Assembly: GCA_947561715.1 (NCBI GenBank)
Contig: OX387203.1
Coordinates: 4,898,001-4,962,000, forward strand
DNA from: Ascidia mentula
Lineage: Eukaryota; Chordata; Ascidiacea; Phlebobranchia; Ascidiidae
DNA: 64,000 nt
Reading direction: 5' to 3'
Shown: in pieces, positions 36,031 to 47,005 of the stretch
Layout of the letters: every line of letters begins with the position of its first letter
Numbering within the stretch: position 1 is the first letter of the stretch
Notes under the pieces: model-generated
Told to the model about the DNA's origin: nothing
Seen by the model: only the letters and a program-made list of their open reading frames with translations
The model's database searches: none
Made by a program: the position numbers and the translations under genes

Positions 36031-39000
36031 TTTAATTGATAAATTGTTGCTAGCTCTGATATTCAAACAAAGTTTGGTTCCCATAGTTTAACTGGCAGAA
36101 ATATATTTTTGGGAAGTGATAAAATGGAAACTTGGGCAGCCAAAATCTGGCCAGATAACCCCTATGAAAGCAAATAATAAAAGGTCGTATATTGATAAAA
36201 ATACAAAGTAAAATTCCTTGCCTAGTTTTTCGAACATTTTGATTGTTGGAATCTGCTTTTTGTCCACCATCACTCTTGTTTCATCAAGCATTAAAGTGTT
36301 TATGCTCAACCAATTTGAAGTAAGCCACAGGGGTGGAGCATCTAAAAGTAAAACGGTTTTGGCGGTGTTTGCACGCAAAGAATGTTAAATTTCAATACCG
36401 TGTGGCGTCATACCCTGGTTATTCAAGGTTGATGACAAAGGATTAATTTTAGAAGGAAAACATGTTGTATGTAACATCACTGCTAGTTTTGATACGTAAC
36501 AAGAAAGCATATAGTTTCGTACAACGCGATTGTGCTCCAATTCACAGCATGATTTCGAGTCCACGCTTAACATCAAATGCAGGAAAGAAAAATGTTACTT
36601 TTCCTACCAGGGTCAAAAACTGGTCTTGGTGCTTCCACAGATTTCCATCCAGCTTTCTCAAACATTTCCTCCTAATGAAAGTAAGTCGATTTTTCACACA
36701 ACGAGAGAAAATGGAGAGAAATGGACTTATTTTCATACATATATTGTTGGACAAAATTTGGATGACAGGTTTCCAATTACACGTATTCACCGAAATATGT
36801 CACAATATAAATTGAACTATGTTTAACCCTCGATATCTAATCCATTTTATGGGCCATTGTCCCTTGAAGCCGTGTTTTTGTGCATACCTGAGCGCAAAAC
36901 CTATCAGGGTTTCGAATCCATAGCCCTGGTCTTATAGGAACGAAAGACGCATCGATGTGCATTGGATTCATGTCATCGAAATGTAGAGTGTGAATTTTGT
37001 ATTCCGAACCTAGGTGACGAGCCATCCACTCCACTCCAAACCTGTTTGTGACCTGAAAATGTAATGCATCGTACACCATTTGTTATCTTCCTCCAGGGCG
37101 GTCTTACACCAAAGTATTTCGTTAAAGCTTGTATCATCATCATTAAGGCCCTGCATTTTTGTTGTCAGAAATAACCATTTATCTTCAAAACAGACAGATG
37201 GATGCTAATAATTTCGGTTATATATTTTGCAACACATCAAGATTTATTCGCATCCTCTACTTAAAAGGCTTTTTTTACAGTGATATGACCTTAAACACAG
37301 CGAATAATTATGTCATATACGTGTACCACACGTGAAACGATACGCACGTGACTACGCCCAACGAAAATGTCTCTTCCACATCTCATGAAGTCGGCAGCGT
37401 CGAAGCAAGGTTCAAACTCGGTTGTGACAAATTTTCCTTCGAGCGCCAACTTGCTTCTCTCCTCTTTGTTATCCCACGGGTAATTCTAATTATCACAAAA
37501 ATTTATACTAAAGCTTAAGTCCAACCTCGAAGAACAGATTTAGAAAACAGCGTCAGAGCGCATTGTCACGGCCCATTGCCTATTTAAACATTTCTTTTTA
37601 TCCCATCGCAAGTAGAACCATTTACGTTTTTCGCAACGGAATATTCAGATGACAAATGTGAAATAATGATGCTGAACAGGCCACACGCACTACAACGAAG
37701 AATTTCCACATAATAATTTATCGTTTAAAGAGTTTTGCTTAAAAGTTACCATGTCGTAGAGCTCATCCGACATAAACGGCTTCGGTGCTGTCGTCCATTT
37801 TGCTCCACGTTTGAAATATTCCTTCATCAAGGTACGATAAGCGCGGTATTCAAAAAATCTTGATCGCCAAGCCATCGGCGCTTCTATAATCTCCTCGCCA
37901 ATGACCATCAGGATGTCCCTCGGCATGGCCGCATAAAATCCTTGAGATAATGACAAATCCTCATAAGTTATTCTGGGAAACTTTCCCCATTCTGTTGCAA
38001 ATCACTGACGATTTCCACCTTATGTATTGTTACACCACAAGCATGGAAAGAGTGCGAATTGCCTCGATATGCTACAAACAAAGGCGAAGTGCTCACAATT
38101 CCACGAACGGGTCAGCTGCTATAATTAATTTGGAAGAAGCAGCACCATCAAAACACTGAGCGGTCAACGGATAAATCCAAAAAAATAACTTGGGCCTTGC
38201 AGTTCTCAGCGCTACTAAGGCTAACAGACAAAGAAAAACAGCTTAAACCCAACTGTATGGTAACATTCAAGCAACGACCCGCTCTGCAAGACCTGCTGTT
38301 ATGTATCCGAGGCAAATTGCCTTTGAATAGTTGAAACAGCGCTCCGTACTTGGATCTTATCCCTGTCGGCATTGTGCCCTAGATGCAGTGACCACGGTCG
38401 TTAAAGAACCATCAGTATGGTTCAATCTTTTGCACTTTTTCAAACACCAACTTTCATGTGCAGAAGTTACAGTATATACGTAACCACGTGCAATATATAC
38501 CAGGAACAATGTGTTCGCCAAACGAAAAATCGGTTTGCCACTAGTTGGTCTTCGACACGTCGCGGCGCAACGACGGATTTCAAAGACTTTCACCGACACG
38601 AATTTTCAAAACAACTCTTGAACGGTGCAACAAGTTCGCGTTTGTTGAAGAACCACGCAACGCAAATTTAGACATGGCCCGAAACAAATGGTTGAACAAA
38701 ATAGATGTAAATTATGTGATTGCTGTGATATTGACGGAAATCAAAAGTATAGTTTCAAGATGACTTCATTTTTGCGCATGAATTAACCACAACAATCAAA
38801 AATAAAATCCGCAAAACAATAATTATCGAGTTTGTTGCTGACGCTGTCAGGCATAATGTTACGCGCGATATCCTAAACGTCGAGCGTAGTTAAGAGTTAT
38901 TTGACAGAAAAGCCTTTTGAGTGGTTTTACAATGATTACCGAGTTCCAAGAAACGTGATTTTGTCACCATTTAGGACCGGAATAGTCGTTAAAGCTAAAC

Positions 39001-39629
39001 TTTCGAAAAATAACTTGCCTGTTGATTCGAAATCAGGCGTCTTATACGGTTTGCTCCAATCTATGACGTCTGGACGACGGACAATGACGCCTTCCTGACG
39101 CAAAACGTTGCACATTTCTTCGATTTGATCAATGGCTTTTGCGATGTGTTCACGCGGGAAAGGTTTTCCGGCATTATCGCGAAACAGCGGTCTATGTTGC
39201 TCGGGCAAAATCGTCTGCAGTGTAAAGCATTCGTGAAAGTTTTGTCGTATTATTGCGTTCTACTGGAATACGAACCTTTACTTCGATAGAATATCCGGGA
39301 AAACACGCGTTGTCAGGGCGACCAACGATAACTTCTTCCAGCGGATCCCACTCATTGTGAGCGCAGACTGGAGACTTCAATGTCTTGGCATCATCTTCCT
39401 TCTCCTGGAAATGGTTTTTATTGCAATACTTTTTGTCGTTATGAAAGGTTTCCCGAGAAACCCCTTGTTACCAACATCACGCCTGGCAACAACAACATTT
39501 TTCGTTTACCTGTGTTGATGCCAACCGTCTGTTTGAATAGGAATAGTTTTTGGTGAGCAAATTCCTTCGTAAGCTGGTGTTACTTAAGGCTCTCCAGGAA
39601 GAAGCAAATGCCTTTTGAGCAAGATACAT
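35733..39629 (-). CDS. GATM: Glycine amidinotransferase, mitochondrial
   Basis: Transfers the amidino group from arginine to glycine, giving ornithine and guanidinoacetate, the first step of creatine synthesis, at the mitochondrial inner membrane. Nine exons in transcript order: 39629-39510, 39404-39276, 39214-39019, 37940-37750, 37485-37348, 37052-36888, 36671-36608, 36341-36222 and 35842-35733. They total 1233 nt, 410 aa (human is 423). Exon 1 is a Ser/Arg-rich mitochondrial presequence ([15 protein letters not shown]). The core matches human GATM closely: [58 protein letters not shown] (catalytic Asp), NPMHIDASF (catalytic His) and [16 protein letters not shown] (catalytic Cys). Introns 3 and 8 use GC donors (AG-GCAAGT and AG-GCAAGG), required by the frame and by family alignment. 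A 5'UTR intron is likely, with acceptor 'ttttgttttcag' near 39670. Confidence 0.96.
38440..38760 (+). mobile_element. Possible GIY-YIG retroelement remnant in GATM intron
   Basis: A short frame contains [19 protein letters not shown], followed further on by FHRHEF and LLKNHATQI. This recalls the Y-x-G-Q-T-x-x-R-x-x-x-R-x-x-x-H pattern of GIY-YIG endonuclease domains carried by Penelope-like and some other retroelements. It is an old, broken fragment inside GATM intron 3. Family assignment is tentative. Confidence 0.3.
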
Positions 39630-39643
39630 TGTGTTCGCTAAAA

Positions 39644-41446
39644 TATAAATCAACCCTATTTGTCGGTCCTGAAAACAAAAACAAAAGTTATCGTTGTTGC
39701 GAACGATTCCTTCAATGTTACAAACATAATTCAATTAGGTTTGGGTACTTTTGGAAAATCTTATCAAGTATTTGAAAACATTTTCAATAAATTTTACCGT
39801 TCCGTAAGAAAAAACGTTCCTTTCTTAAACTGTTTACCTGGCTGATTTAATTTTAAGTAATTAAAAACACTAGATTTATTTGCGCAGTCCTGTCTTCAAT
39901 CACATCAAATCAAATAGGCGCAAGTGATGTTTGCAACCGCCCAGAAAAAGTACAAACATATGCAGCAAAAAAAGTGTAATGCGGATCACCTCTGCTCGTT
40001 CTGGCCAATATGAACTATTGTAACAGCTGTATGGTAAGGTTTACTTCAAACCAAGTGTTTTTTGCATGTAGGTGGGCAGTTGACACAATGTTAGTCTGTT
40101 TCAGAGCAATAATCACGCAACAGGAGTAACGCCGAAACATAAACAGGATAGAAATATTTGCATTGCAATGAAAAATAAACAACACCTGGCGCAACTACAA
40201 AAATTGGCAATTTCTTTCCTAAATAGATCTATACGGTTACCTATGTTTGGCCTCTGTCGAGGCCTGAAATTCCTGTACCAAAGCTGCTGCTGTCATAGGT
40301 TACTATTACACTCCAATGTTTCACCTCTGTACAAAGATTGTTTTTTTTTGTCCATAGCCACGATGCGAGACAGCAAAAAATATATTGAAGGACAGTAAAC
40401 CATGCCGAGTAAACTGTAGAATAGCCCGACGGAAACTTTGCATACAACTAAATCCCCCCCCCAAAAAAAAATTGCATACAACTAAATTCCAAACAAATAA
40501 TATCAACTTTCAGTAGTGAAACGTGCGCTTTAACGCATTTTGTGCAGAACATGTAGAAAATTGCCTACAGTAGGAAATATTTTCATTTATTTCCTTTTCC
40601 CTTTATGTTCATACAAAACAGCAGGATGTAGTGATGCCTTCAAAACAATACTTTTCTCTAAAACAATATAGCGTTAATCATCAGCCGGTTGTACAATGGC
40701 ATTCGTTTCCTACATTGCACTTGCGTATGGTCGGTATAACCGCTCCGCTAACAAAGCAGACACAAGCAACACGTAACGACCTTTTTTGGTTTTCTGCAGA
40801 CTGAAACTTACAGGTTCAGCTCCGGCAAAAAGTGCAAATCAGCTATTCAGCTAAGCAAAATCATTTCGAGGAAATTTGTAGGTTTTGTAACATGACGTCA
40901 GTGAAACGGTTGAGCACACGTGGTTAACGGCTTTGTTGCATCGATCTGGCGAAGATAGTAGAAACGGCTGAGTATGAATGTAGATTGGACTTTTTATTAA
41001 AAATAGAAAAACTAACGGAGCAAAAGAAATGCACCGATTTGCAAACGCACTGTAAGAACTTTTCATGAACTTGCTCCCCACTCAATTCAATAAGTTGTTA
41101 AATATGACGTCACACTACCTTTGTTGTTTGTGCCCAGCTGACAACGTGGCAGAAGTGTGTTTTAAATGTGTGCTTATACTAATTTCTGATTCTATTTTGA
41201 TTCAGGCTGTAATTGGTAGGCTGAAAAACAGTGTTTAAACCGTTTTACAACACGAATTGAATAAATGCTTTCATTGATGAAGATTTCGGCTTGGAAACGA
41301 GTAAAGACTGCAATAATCAGTTACAGCTCTGTGGCGCGGCCAAGAGGTTCAGCCAGCCGCGATTAGTGGCCCGTTACACGCACAAACAGCCTGATACTAG
41401 TCATTTCTTTTGAACGTTGCCACCACTATACTGAATTATAATTCTG
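39644..41446. repeat. Direct duplication unit 1 (GATM 5' flank)
   Basis: About 1.8 kb repeated almost exactly at 42026-43841. It begins with 'tataaatcaaccctatttgt' only 15 bp upstream of the GATM ATG, so it holds the 5'UTR acceptor and presumably the promoter. It ends at 'tgaattataattctg'. Differences between the units are scattered substitutions and a few small indels. No gene lies inside; short frames occur identically in both units simply because the DNA is repeated. Confidence 0.9.
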
Positions 41447-42025
41447 TGTGCTCTCGTCCGTGGTATACAAGCTTTCCTGTTCATGTGGACAAACATACAT
41501 CGGACAAACATCTCGAAACTTGTGCACGCGGATCGATGAGCACAAACGATCCCCAAAATCGGAGGTGTGCAAACACCTACTTGACCAACCGACTCACAAG
41601 GTTAAGTTTAGTGAGCCACAAATCCTTGCGCTGGCGAGAGACAGGTACCGTCTCCTGCTGATGGAGTCGCTGTCCATACAACAGCAACAACCACAACTCA
41701 ACGTGGACGGCACTTCTGCACCACTATTTTTATTTAATGTGTAATGTGTTTTTGTTTTTTTTTGCTGTTTATTGTGTATTTTGCGTTTTGCGTCGCTTAC
41801 TGCGCATTTCCGCCTCTTAGTGGTGTGTGGCCGATAGCAAAATGACGTCACCACCCGCGCGAGCCTTATCTGTGACGTCGGTCAGGTCAGCTCCTTATAA
41901 TGATGGAGCTACACCAATCGCGTCAGTCAAACTGATGATGACATAAGTTTTTGTCGAAACGTCTTATTTTAACATGACAGTGTTAATAACAATATGGGCC
42001 AGTCTATTTATACTCAGAAATATGG
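41447..42025 (+). mobile_element. Penelope-like element, 3' end (5'-truncated)
   Basis: A frame ending at 41744 encodes a GIY-YIG endonuclease-like domain: VYKLSCSCGQTYIGQTSRNL, then RIDEHKR and VCKHLLDQ. This is the C-terminal domain of Penelope-like retroelements, including the Cys pair before YIGQT. It is followed by a GC-richer tail with a hammerhead-like motif (41874-41963). The reverse-transcriptase part is absent, as in ordinary 5'-truncated insertions. It lies exactly between the two copies of the GATM flank. Confidence 0.75.
41874..41963 (+). ncRNA. Hammerhead-ribozyme-like motif of the Penelope-like tail
   Basis: The core CTGATGA (41932-41938) and GAAAC (41956-41960) are separated by a stem II with GACA (41940-41943) pairing to TGTC (41952-41955). 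Stem III is formed by GAC-GT (41874-41878) with AC-GTC (41959-41963). It leaves C41879 as the would-be cleavage residue, which is the type I arrangement known from Penelope-like elements. A hairpin AGCTCC/GGAGCT (41889-41894 with 41905-41910) lies inside stem I. The stem I base next to the core pairs poorly, so activity is doubtful. Confidence 0.45.
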
Positions 42026-43841
42026 TATAAATCAAACCTATTTGTCGGCCCTGAAACCAAAAACAGAAGTTATCGTCATTGCGAACGATTCCATCAAAGT
42101 TACAAACATAATTCAATTAGGTTTGGGTACTTTTGGAAAATCTTATCAAGTATTTGAAAACATTTTCGTACATTTTCAATAAATTTTTCCGTTCCGTAAG
42201 AAAAAACGATCCTTTCTTAAACTGTTTACCTGGCTGATTTAGTTTTAAGTAATTAAAAACACTAGATTTATTTGCGCAGTCCTGTCTTCAATCAAATCAA
42301 ATAGGCGAAAGTGATGTTTGCAACCGCCCAGAAAAAGTACAAACATATGCAGCAAAAAAAGTGTAATGCGGATCACCTCTGCTCGTTCTGGCCAATATGA
42401 ACTATTGTAACAGCTGTATGGTAAGGTTTACTTCAAACCAAGTGTTTTTAGCGTGGGCAGTTGACACAATGTGCCGAGGTTATTATGATAGTGTGTTTCA
42501 GAGCAATGATCACGCAACAGGAGTAACGCCGAAACATAAACAGGATAGAAATATTTGCATTGCAATGAAAAATAAACAACACCTGTCGCAACTACAAAAG
42601 TGGCAATTTCTTTCCTAAATAGATCTATGCGGTTACCTATGTTTGGCCTCTGTCGAGGCCTGAAATTCCTGTACCAAAGCTGCTGCTGTCATAGGTTACT
42701 ATTACACTCCAATGTTTCACCTCTGTACAAAGATTGTTTTTTTTTGTCCATAGCCACGATGCGAGACAGCAAAAAATATATTGAAGGACAGTAAACCATG
42801 CCGAGTAAACTGTAGAATAGCCCGACGGAAACTTTGCATACAACTAAATCCCCCCCCAAAAAAAAATTGCATACAACTAAATTCCAAACAAATAATATCA
42901 ACTTTCAGTAGTGAAACGTGCGCTTTAACGCATTTTGTGCAGAACATGTAGAAAATTGCCTACAGTAGGAAATATTTTCATTTATTTCCTTTTCCCTTTA
43001 TGTTCATACAAAACAGCAGGATGTAGTGATGCCTTCAAAACAATACTTTTCTCTAAAACAATATAGCGTTAATCATCAGCCGGTTGTACAATGGCATTCG
43101 TTTCCTACATTGCACTTGCGTATGGTCGGTATAACCGCTCCGCTAACAAAGCAGACACAAGCAACACGTAACGACCTTTTTTGGTTTTCTGCAGACTGAA
43201 ACTTACAGGTTCAGCTCCGGCAAAAAGTGCAAATCAGCTATTCAGCTAAGCAAAATCATTTCGAGGAAATTTGTAGGTTTTGTAACATGACGTCAGTGAA
43301 ACGGTTGAGCACACGTGGTTAACGGCTTTGTTGCATCGATCTGGCGAAGATAGTAGAAACGGCTGAGTATGAATGTAGATTGGACTTTTTATTAAAAATA
43401 GAAAAACTAACGGAGCAAAAGAAATGCACCGATTTGCAAACGCACTGTAAGAACTTTTCATGAACTTGCTCCCCACTCAATTCAATAAGTTGTTAAATAT
43501 GACGTCACACTACCTTTGTTGTTTGTGCCCAGCTGACAACGTGGCAGAAGTGTGTTTTAAATGTGTGCTAATACTAATTTCTGATTCTATTTTGATTCAG
43601 GCTGTAATTGGTAGGCTGAAAAACAGTGTTTAAACCGTTTTACAACACGAATTGAATAAATGCTTTCATTGATGAAGATTTCGGCTTGGAAACGAGTAAA
43701 GACTGCAATAATCAGTTACAGCTCTGTGGCGCGGCCAAGAGGTTCAGCCAGCCGAGATTAGTGGCCCGTTACACGCACAAACAGCCTGATACTAGTCATT
43801 TCTTTTGAACGTTGCCACCACTATACTGAATTATAATTCTG
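42026..43841. repeat. Direct duplication unit 2 (GATM 5' flank copy)
   Basis: Near-identical to 39644-41446. It ends at the same 'aattctg', beyond which the two flanks differ (tgtgctctcg versus cgtgcgtttt). It carries a second copy of the GATM 5'UTR splice acceptor and upstream DNA, but no coding exon follows on the minus strand, because the Penelope-like fragment lies there instead. Confidence 0.9.
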
Positions 43842-45220
43842 CGTGCGTTTTGTAATTCCGCTTCACTTGGCAGTTCTGCACTAAACTCACCTCCCATTGA
43901 TAACTATTGCCGCATGTTCAGATTGCTGGTGTGGAAATTGTTCGCGTGGTGATTTTCACCACCAGCAACAAAGAAACGTGTTTGTTTTGAGCTGATCTGC
44001 TTAGTTTTTTTACCCAAGCGTGCTTATTTTTATCAACTACGGATTATATTAGTGTTACCACGTGATACCCTGCTCGAGGCGTTAACGTAACCCAAAGTAT
44101 TTTCCTGTTTTTTGAAAACTTTCCAGGAATATTACCTATTCCCAGAAAATCGCTGTAGTTTTGTGTTCGTTTGCTTTTTCGTATAAATAGTTTTCCTGTG
44201 CACGCATTTTTCTTGAAACTAACGTCGAGTGCTTAGAGACTCGATCGCAATTTTCATGTCTTGCCAACCTTGCTGGCTTAGAATTCTGATTCTAGATTTC
44301 GCATTGTCAACAAGTGTTAATGTAAAACTCAGAAAGCTTTCGACATATTTTCCTTCCAGCGATTATGCATAAAACGCTAAACAACCGACCAGAAAAAGTC
44401 ATAAAATGTACCCTGTTTAGTAATCATGTTGTTAACTTTCTGTTGATGCAAATTTGTGTTAATTTAAACGCTCTAACGTGTGTGTGACGACTTAATCTAA
44501 TTTGAGCCATAGTAAACAAATGCGATATTACAAAATAAGTTGAGACTGAATATTTATGTAAAGAAAATGTGTATAAAAGTTATATTAAAGGAAGTTAGCT
44601 TATTGTCTGGCAAATCCAAAAAAAGGAACTGAAATACATAAAAACATGTACCACGTTACAGATAGTGATCTTGCGCGTTGCTGGATTTTATCTTTGACCG
44701 GTATAGCTAGAAAACGGTTGTCTATCATTTATCTTTCAAAAAAAGGTCATTATCCTGATAAATGTGTCAACCCTCCTGATAAAAAATACATTCCCATTTA
44801 GCATCGAACCGCAACAAGCATGTGTCAACCCTGCCCATATGAAATGTAACGTTACGTGTACATTATACTCGCGTAAATAAAATTACGAGTGTATGCATTT
44901 TTGGGTCGTTGAAAGTCTGGTATGAAATGGTCAACTTATTCTAAACAAGTGTGAGTGTTTACGAAACACATATAGAACAAGTTCACAGCCAAGATGTCTA
45001 AATGCAGACATTTTAATATACATGTATGTTGCAACGCGATACCTTCTATCATGGTCTTGATTCAAACGCTTATACTTTTCGCATTCAATTGGAGCACATA
45101 ATAGTTGGCGGATTATAATCGAGTAAATATGGTTAGCGAAAACTTGACCCTTTGGAGAGCCCTGGGTCCCCAGCGATCCAGTGGATTTGAAGTCCTATAC
45201 ACGAAAAGGTTACCGCTGTT

Positions 45221-45330
45221 TTTACCACGCCGGGATTTGAACCCGTGACGTGTTGGGCACGAATCTATGTCAGGTTTTTTTCTTGGTTTATAATTGGCAG
45301 CATTGGTCACGCGCTCAACCCATATACCAA
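45221..45330 (-). mobile_element. tRNA-derived SINE
   Basis: On the minus strand it has GGGTTGAGCGCGTGACC (box-A side) and an intact box B in GGGTTCAAATCCCGGCGTGG, with 'aaaaaaacctgacatagattcgtg'-like middle sequence. Same family as 27111-27221. Confidence 0.65.
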
Positions 45331-45689
45331 GGTTACGTTTTTTCGGCATAATCTTTGCCGTTAAAGCGCAGTGTTTCACCCGTGCCCGATAATAAACAAC
45401 ATTTAATGCCGGTAGATATCGCTATAGCCTAGCGAAACTTTATCCAAGTCGCATCACTGGTTATCTACAGTCTTTCCTAGTTTTAAATGAATTTTTGCAC
45501 TGATTGTCGTGAATAAAAATCGAAAGTTTAATCATTACGTTGGCACACATATATTACAAGTACACAATCTTTTGTGATTTCTTCTCAAAATTTAAAATTT
45601 AAAATGCAGTAATAAGTTGACGAAAATATGGGATATATCTCGCAACATATGGTATTGGCTGTAAGACTGCGCAAATTTATCTTTTCTTT

Positions 45690-45960
45690 GGCGTTTTGTT
45701 CAATCAGTGTCAGTGTTTTTCTCTGAAACAATATATTAGTGTTAATCATCCACAGGTTCATTCGGAAACAAAACTCTTCAAAAGCTTGCAAAACTGCATT
45801 GTAATGATGGAAAGGATTGTTTTATGCTCATATGTGAATACCGACATGACGTTATTGAAACGGTTGGCCACACTTAACTGCTACGTTACTGATGCGCATT
45901 GAGCGGTTTAATACCTACTGAACTAGACTGGGCTGGAGGAAGAATTCGTTCACGGTCGTG
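45690..45960 (+). repeat. Diverged copy of GATM-flank repeat
   Basis: 'ttttctctgaaacaatatat' and 'cgacatgacgttattgaaac' followed by 'ggttggccacac' align in order with blocks at 40660-40930. An old copy. Confidence 0.45.
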
Positions 45961-46468
45961 AGCCAGCTCAAGCGGTAGTTCAACTGTATTTCTGATACCA
46001 ACAAATGCTTTTGTCTGGTTTACCGCAGTCAGTCAATGTCTTCTCGGACTCTCATGTTCGTTTTGGTTCTTAACCAAGTTATGAGGAGCTATATTGTATG
46101 AGTATGTGTTTTTTAGCAAACGCAGCAGAATTTAGTTATACCCGACATAAGCGTGATTATCCATGAACAGTATTCGATGATCCGGTGTTACCTTTTATGT
46201 ATTAACAAGGGGATATATTCCTGAATTTTACCCGAATTAGGGGTTGCAAATCAATAATGATCATTTATGATCACTCGATGCACCATTCATGATACTGGGA
46301 TAATTTTCTGACTGGAAAAGATTTATTTCCATTTGTACAGACAGCGCACCAAAATAAATTTGAAAACTGGTTTATAAGCCACTTGTAAATATGCCTAAAT
46401 ACGATTCTAGTGGTGACACGTGTTTTTTGTACTGCTAAAAATATGCATAGGATAATTTTGTTTCAGTG

Positions 46469-46898
46469 TGCCACCCAAGCCCAAAGGTTCACCAGTGACC
46501 TCAAACGAAAAAAAATTTCATGATGATGCAGGTTTCAAAAATGCTCAACCTATACTGTGAGTAGAACGTTTAATCGTTTCCTGAATAGTGTGTACATCAA
46601 GGCAAGTGCTCAATGCCAAACAGGATGTCTTGGGTCAAAATTCAAAGGCAATTGAGAACACTTGGTTAGGAACGTTCTCGTGCAAAAATGTTGCTAATTC
46701 GAAAATTTAGGGTTGTTAAGCTTTTGTACTCAAGATGCTTATCACAGTGAAACATTTGTTCGAAAATCAAAAGCGTCGGTAGACAAGGTTATTTATTATT
46801 TTGAAAGTGACTGTGAAGTTTCCACCTGTGTCACGCAAAAGAAGTGTTGCTGGAATGAGGTTGATTTCGAGAAGAAAACGTTTGGATTGTTAATTTAA
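46469..46898 (+). CDS. Possible 3' end of an unidentified Cys-rich protein
   Basis: Two adjacent open segments join in phase 2: about 46469-46559 (acceptor tttcag, donor gtgagt) and about 46730-46898 (acceptor gttaag, TAA). The first encodes a Pro/Lys-rich stretch (VPPKPKGSPVTSNEKKFHDD). The second encodes VDKVIYYFESDCEVSTC followed by QKKCCWNEVDFEKKTFG. The coding look (charged, Cys-rich, clean splice sites) is modest and no family is recognised. No convincing upstream exon was found; a signal-peptide-like ORF near 46037 does not match in phase. It may be chance. Confidence 0.25.
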
Positions 46899-47005
46899 GG
46901 AAATATATGTTAGTATTGCATGAATTAATTACTTACGTCGTATGTGCCAAGTGCATGATCTTGTTTTAATACACTTCCAAGGAGAAAAGAATTCCTATTT
47001 TAGAA

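Larger units (their letters stand above)
43842..47005. other. Intergenic with repeats
   Basis: Contains a reverse SINE (45221-45330), a diverged copy of the GATM-flank repeat (45690-45960) and a possible two-exon reading frame (46469-46898, listed separately). Otherwise AT-rich, with nothing recognisable. Confidence 0.5.

Noticed and set aside
36088-36221. Continuation of the GATM exon frame past 36222
   Set aside because: The extra sequence has no similarity to GATM. The protein resumes with the last exon at 35842 if a GC donor is used.
40168-43476. Several short frames that occur identically in both 1.8-kb units
   Set aside because: Identity simply reflects the recent DNA duplication. No coding signature, and frames occur on both strands.
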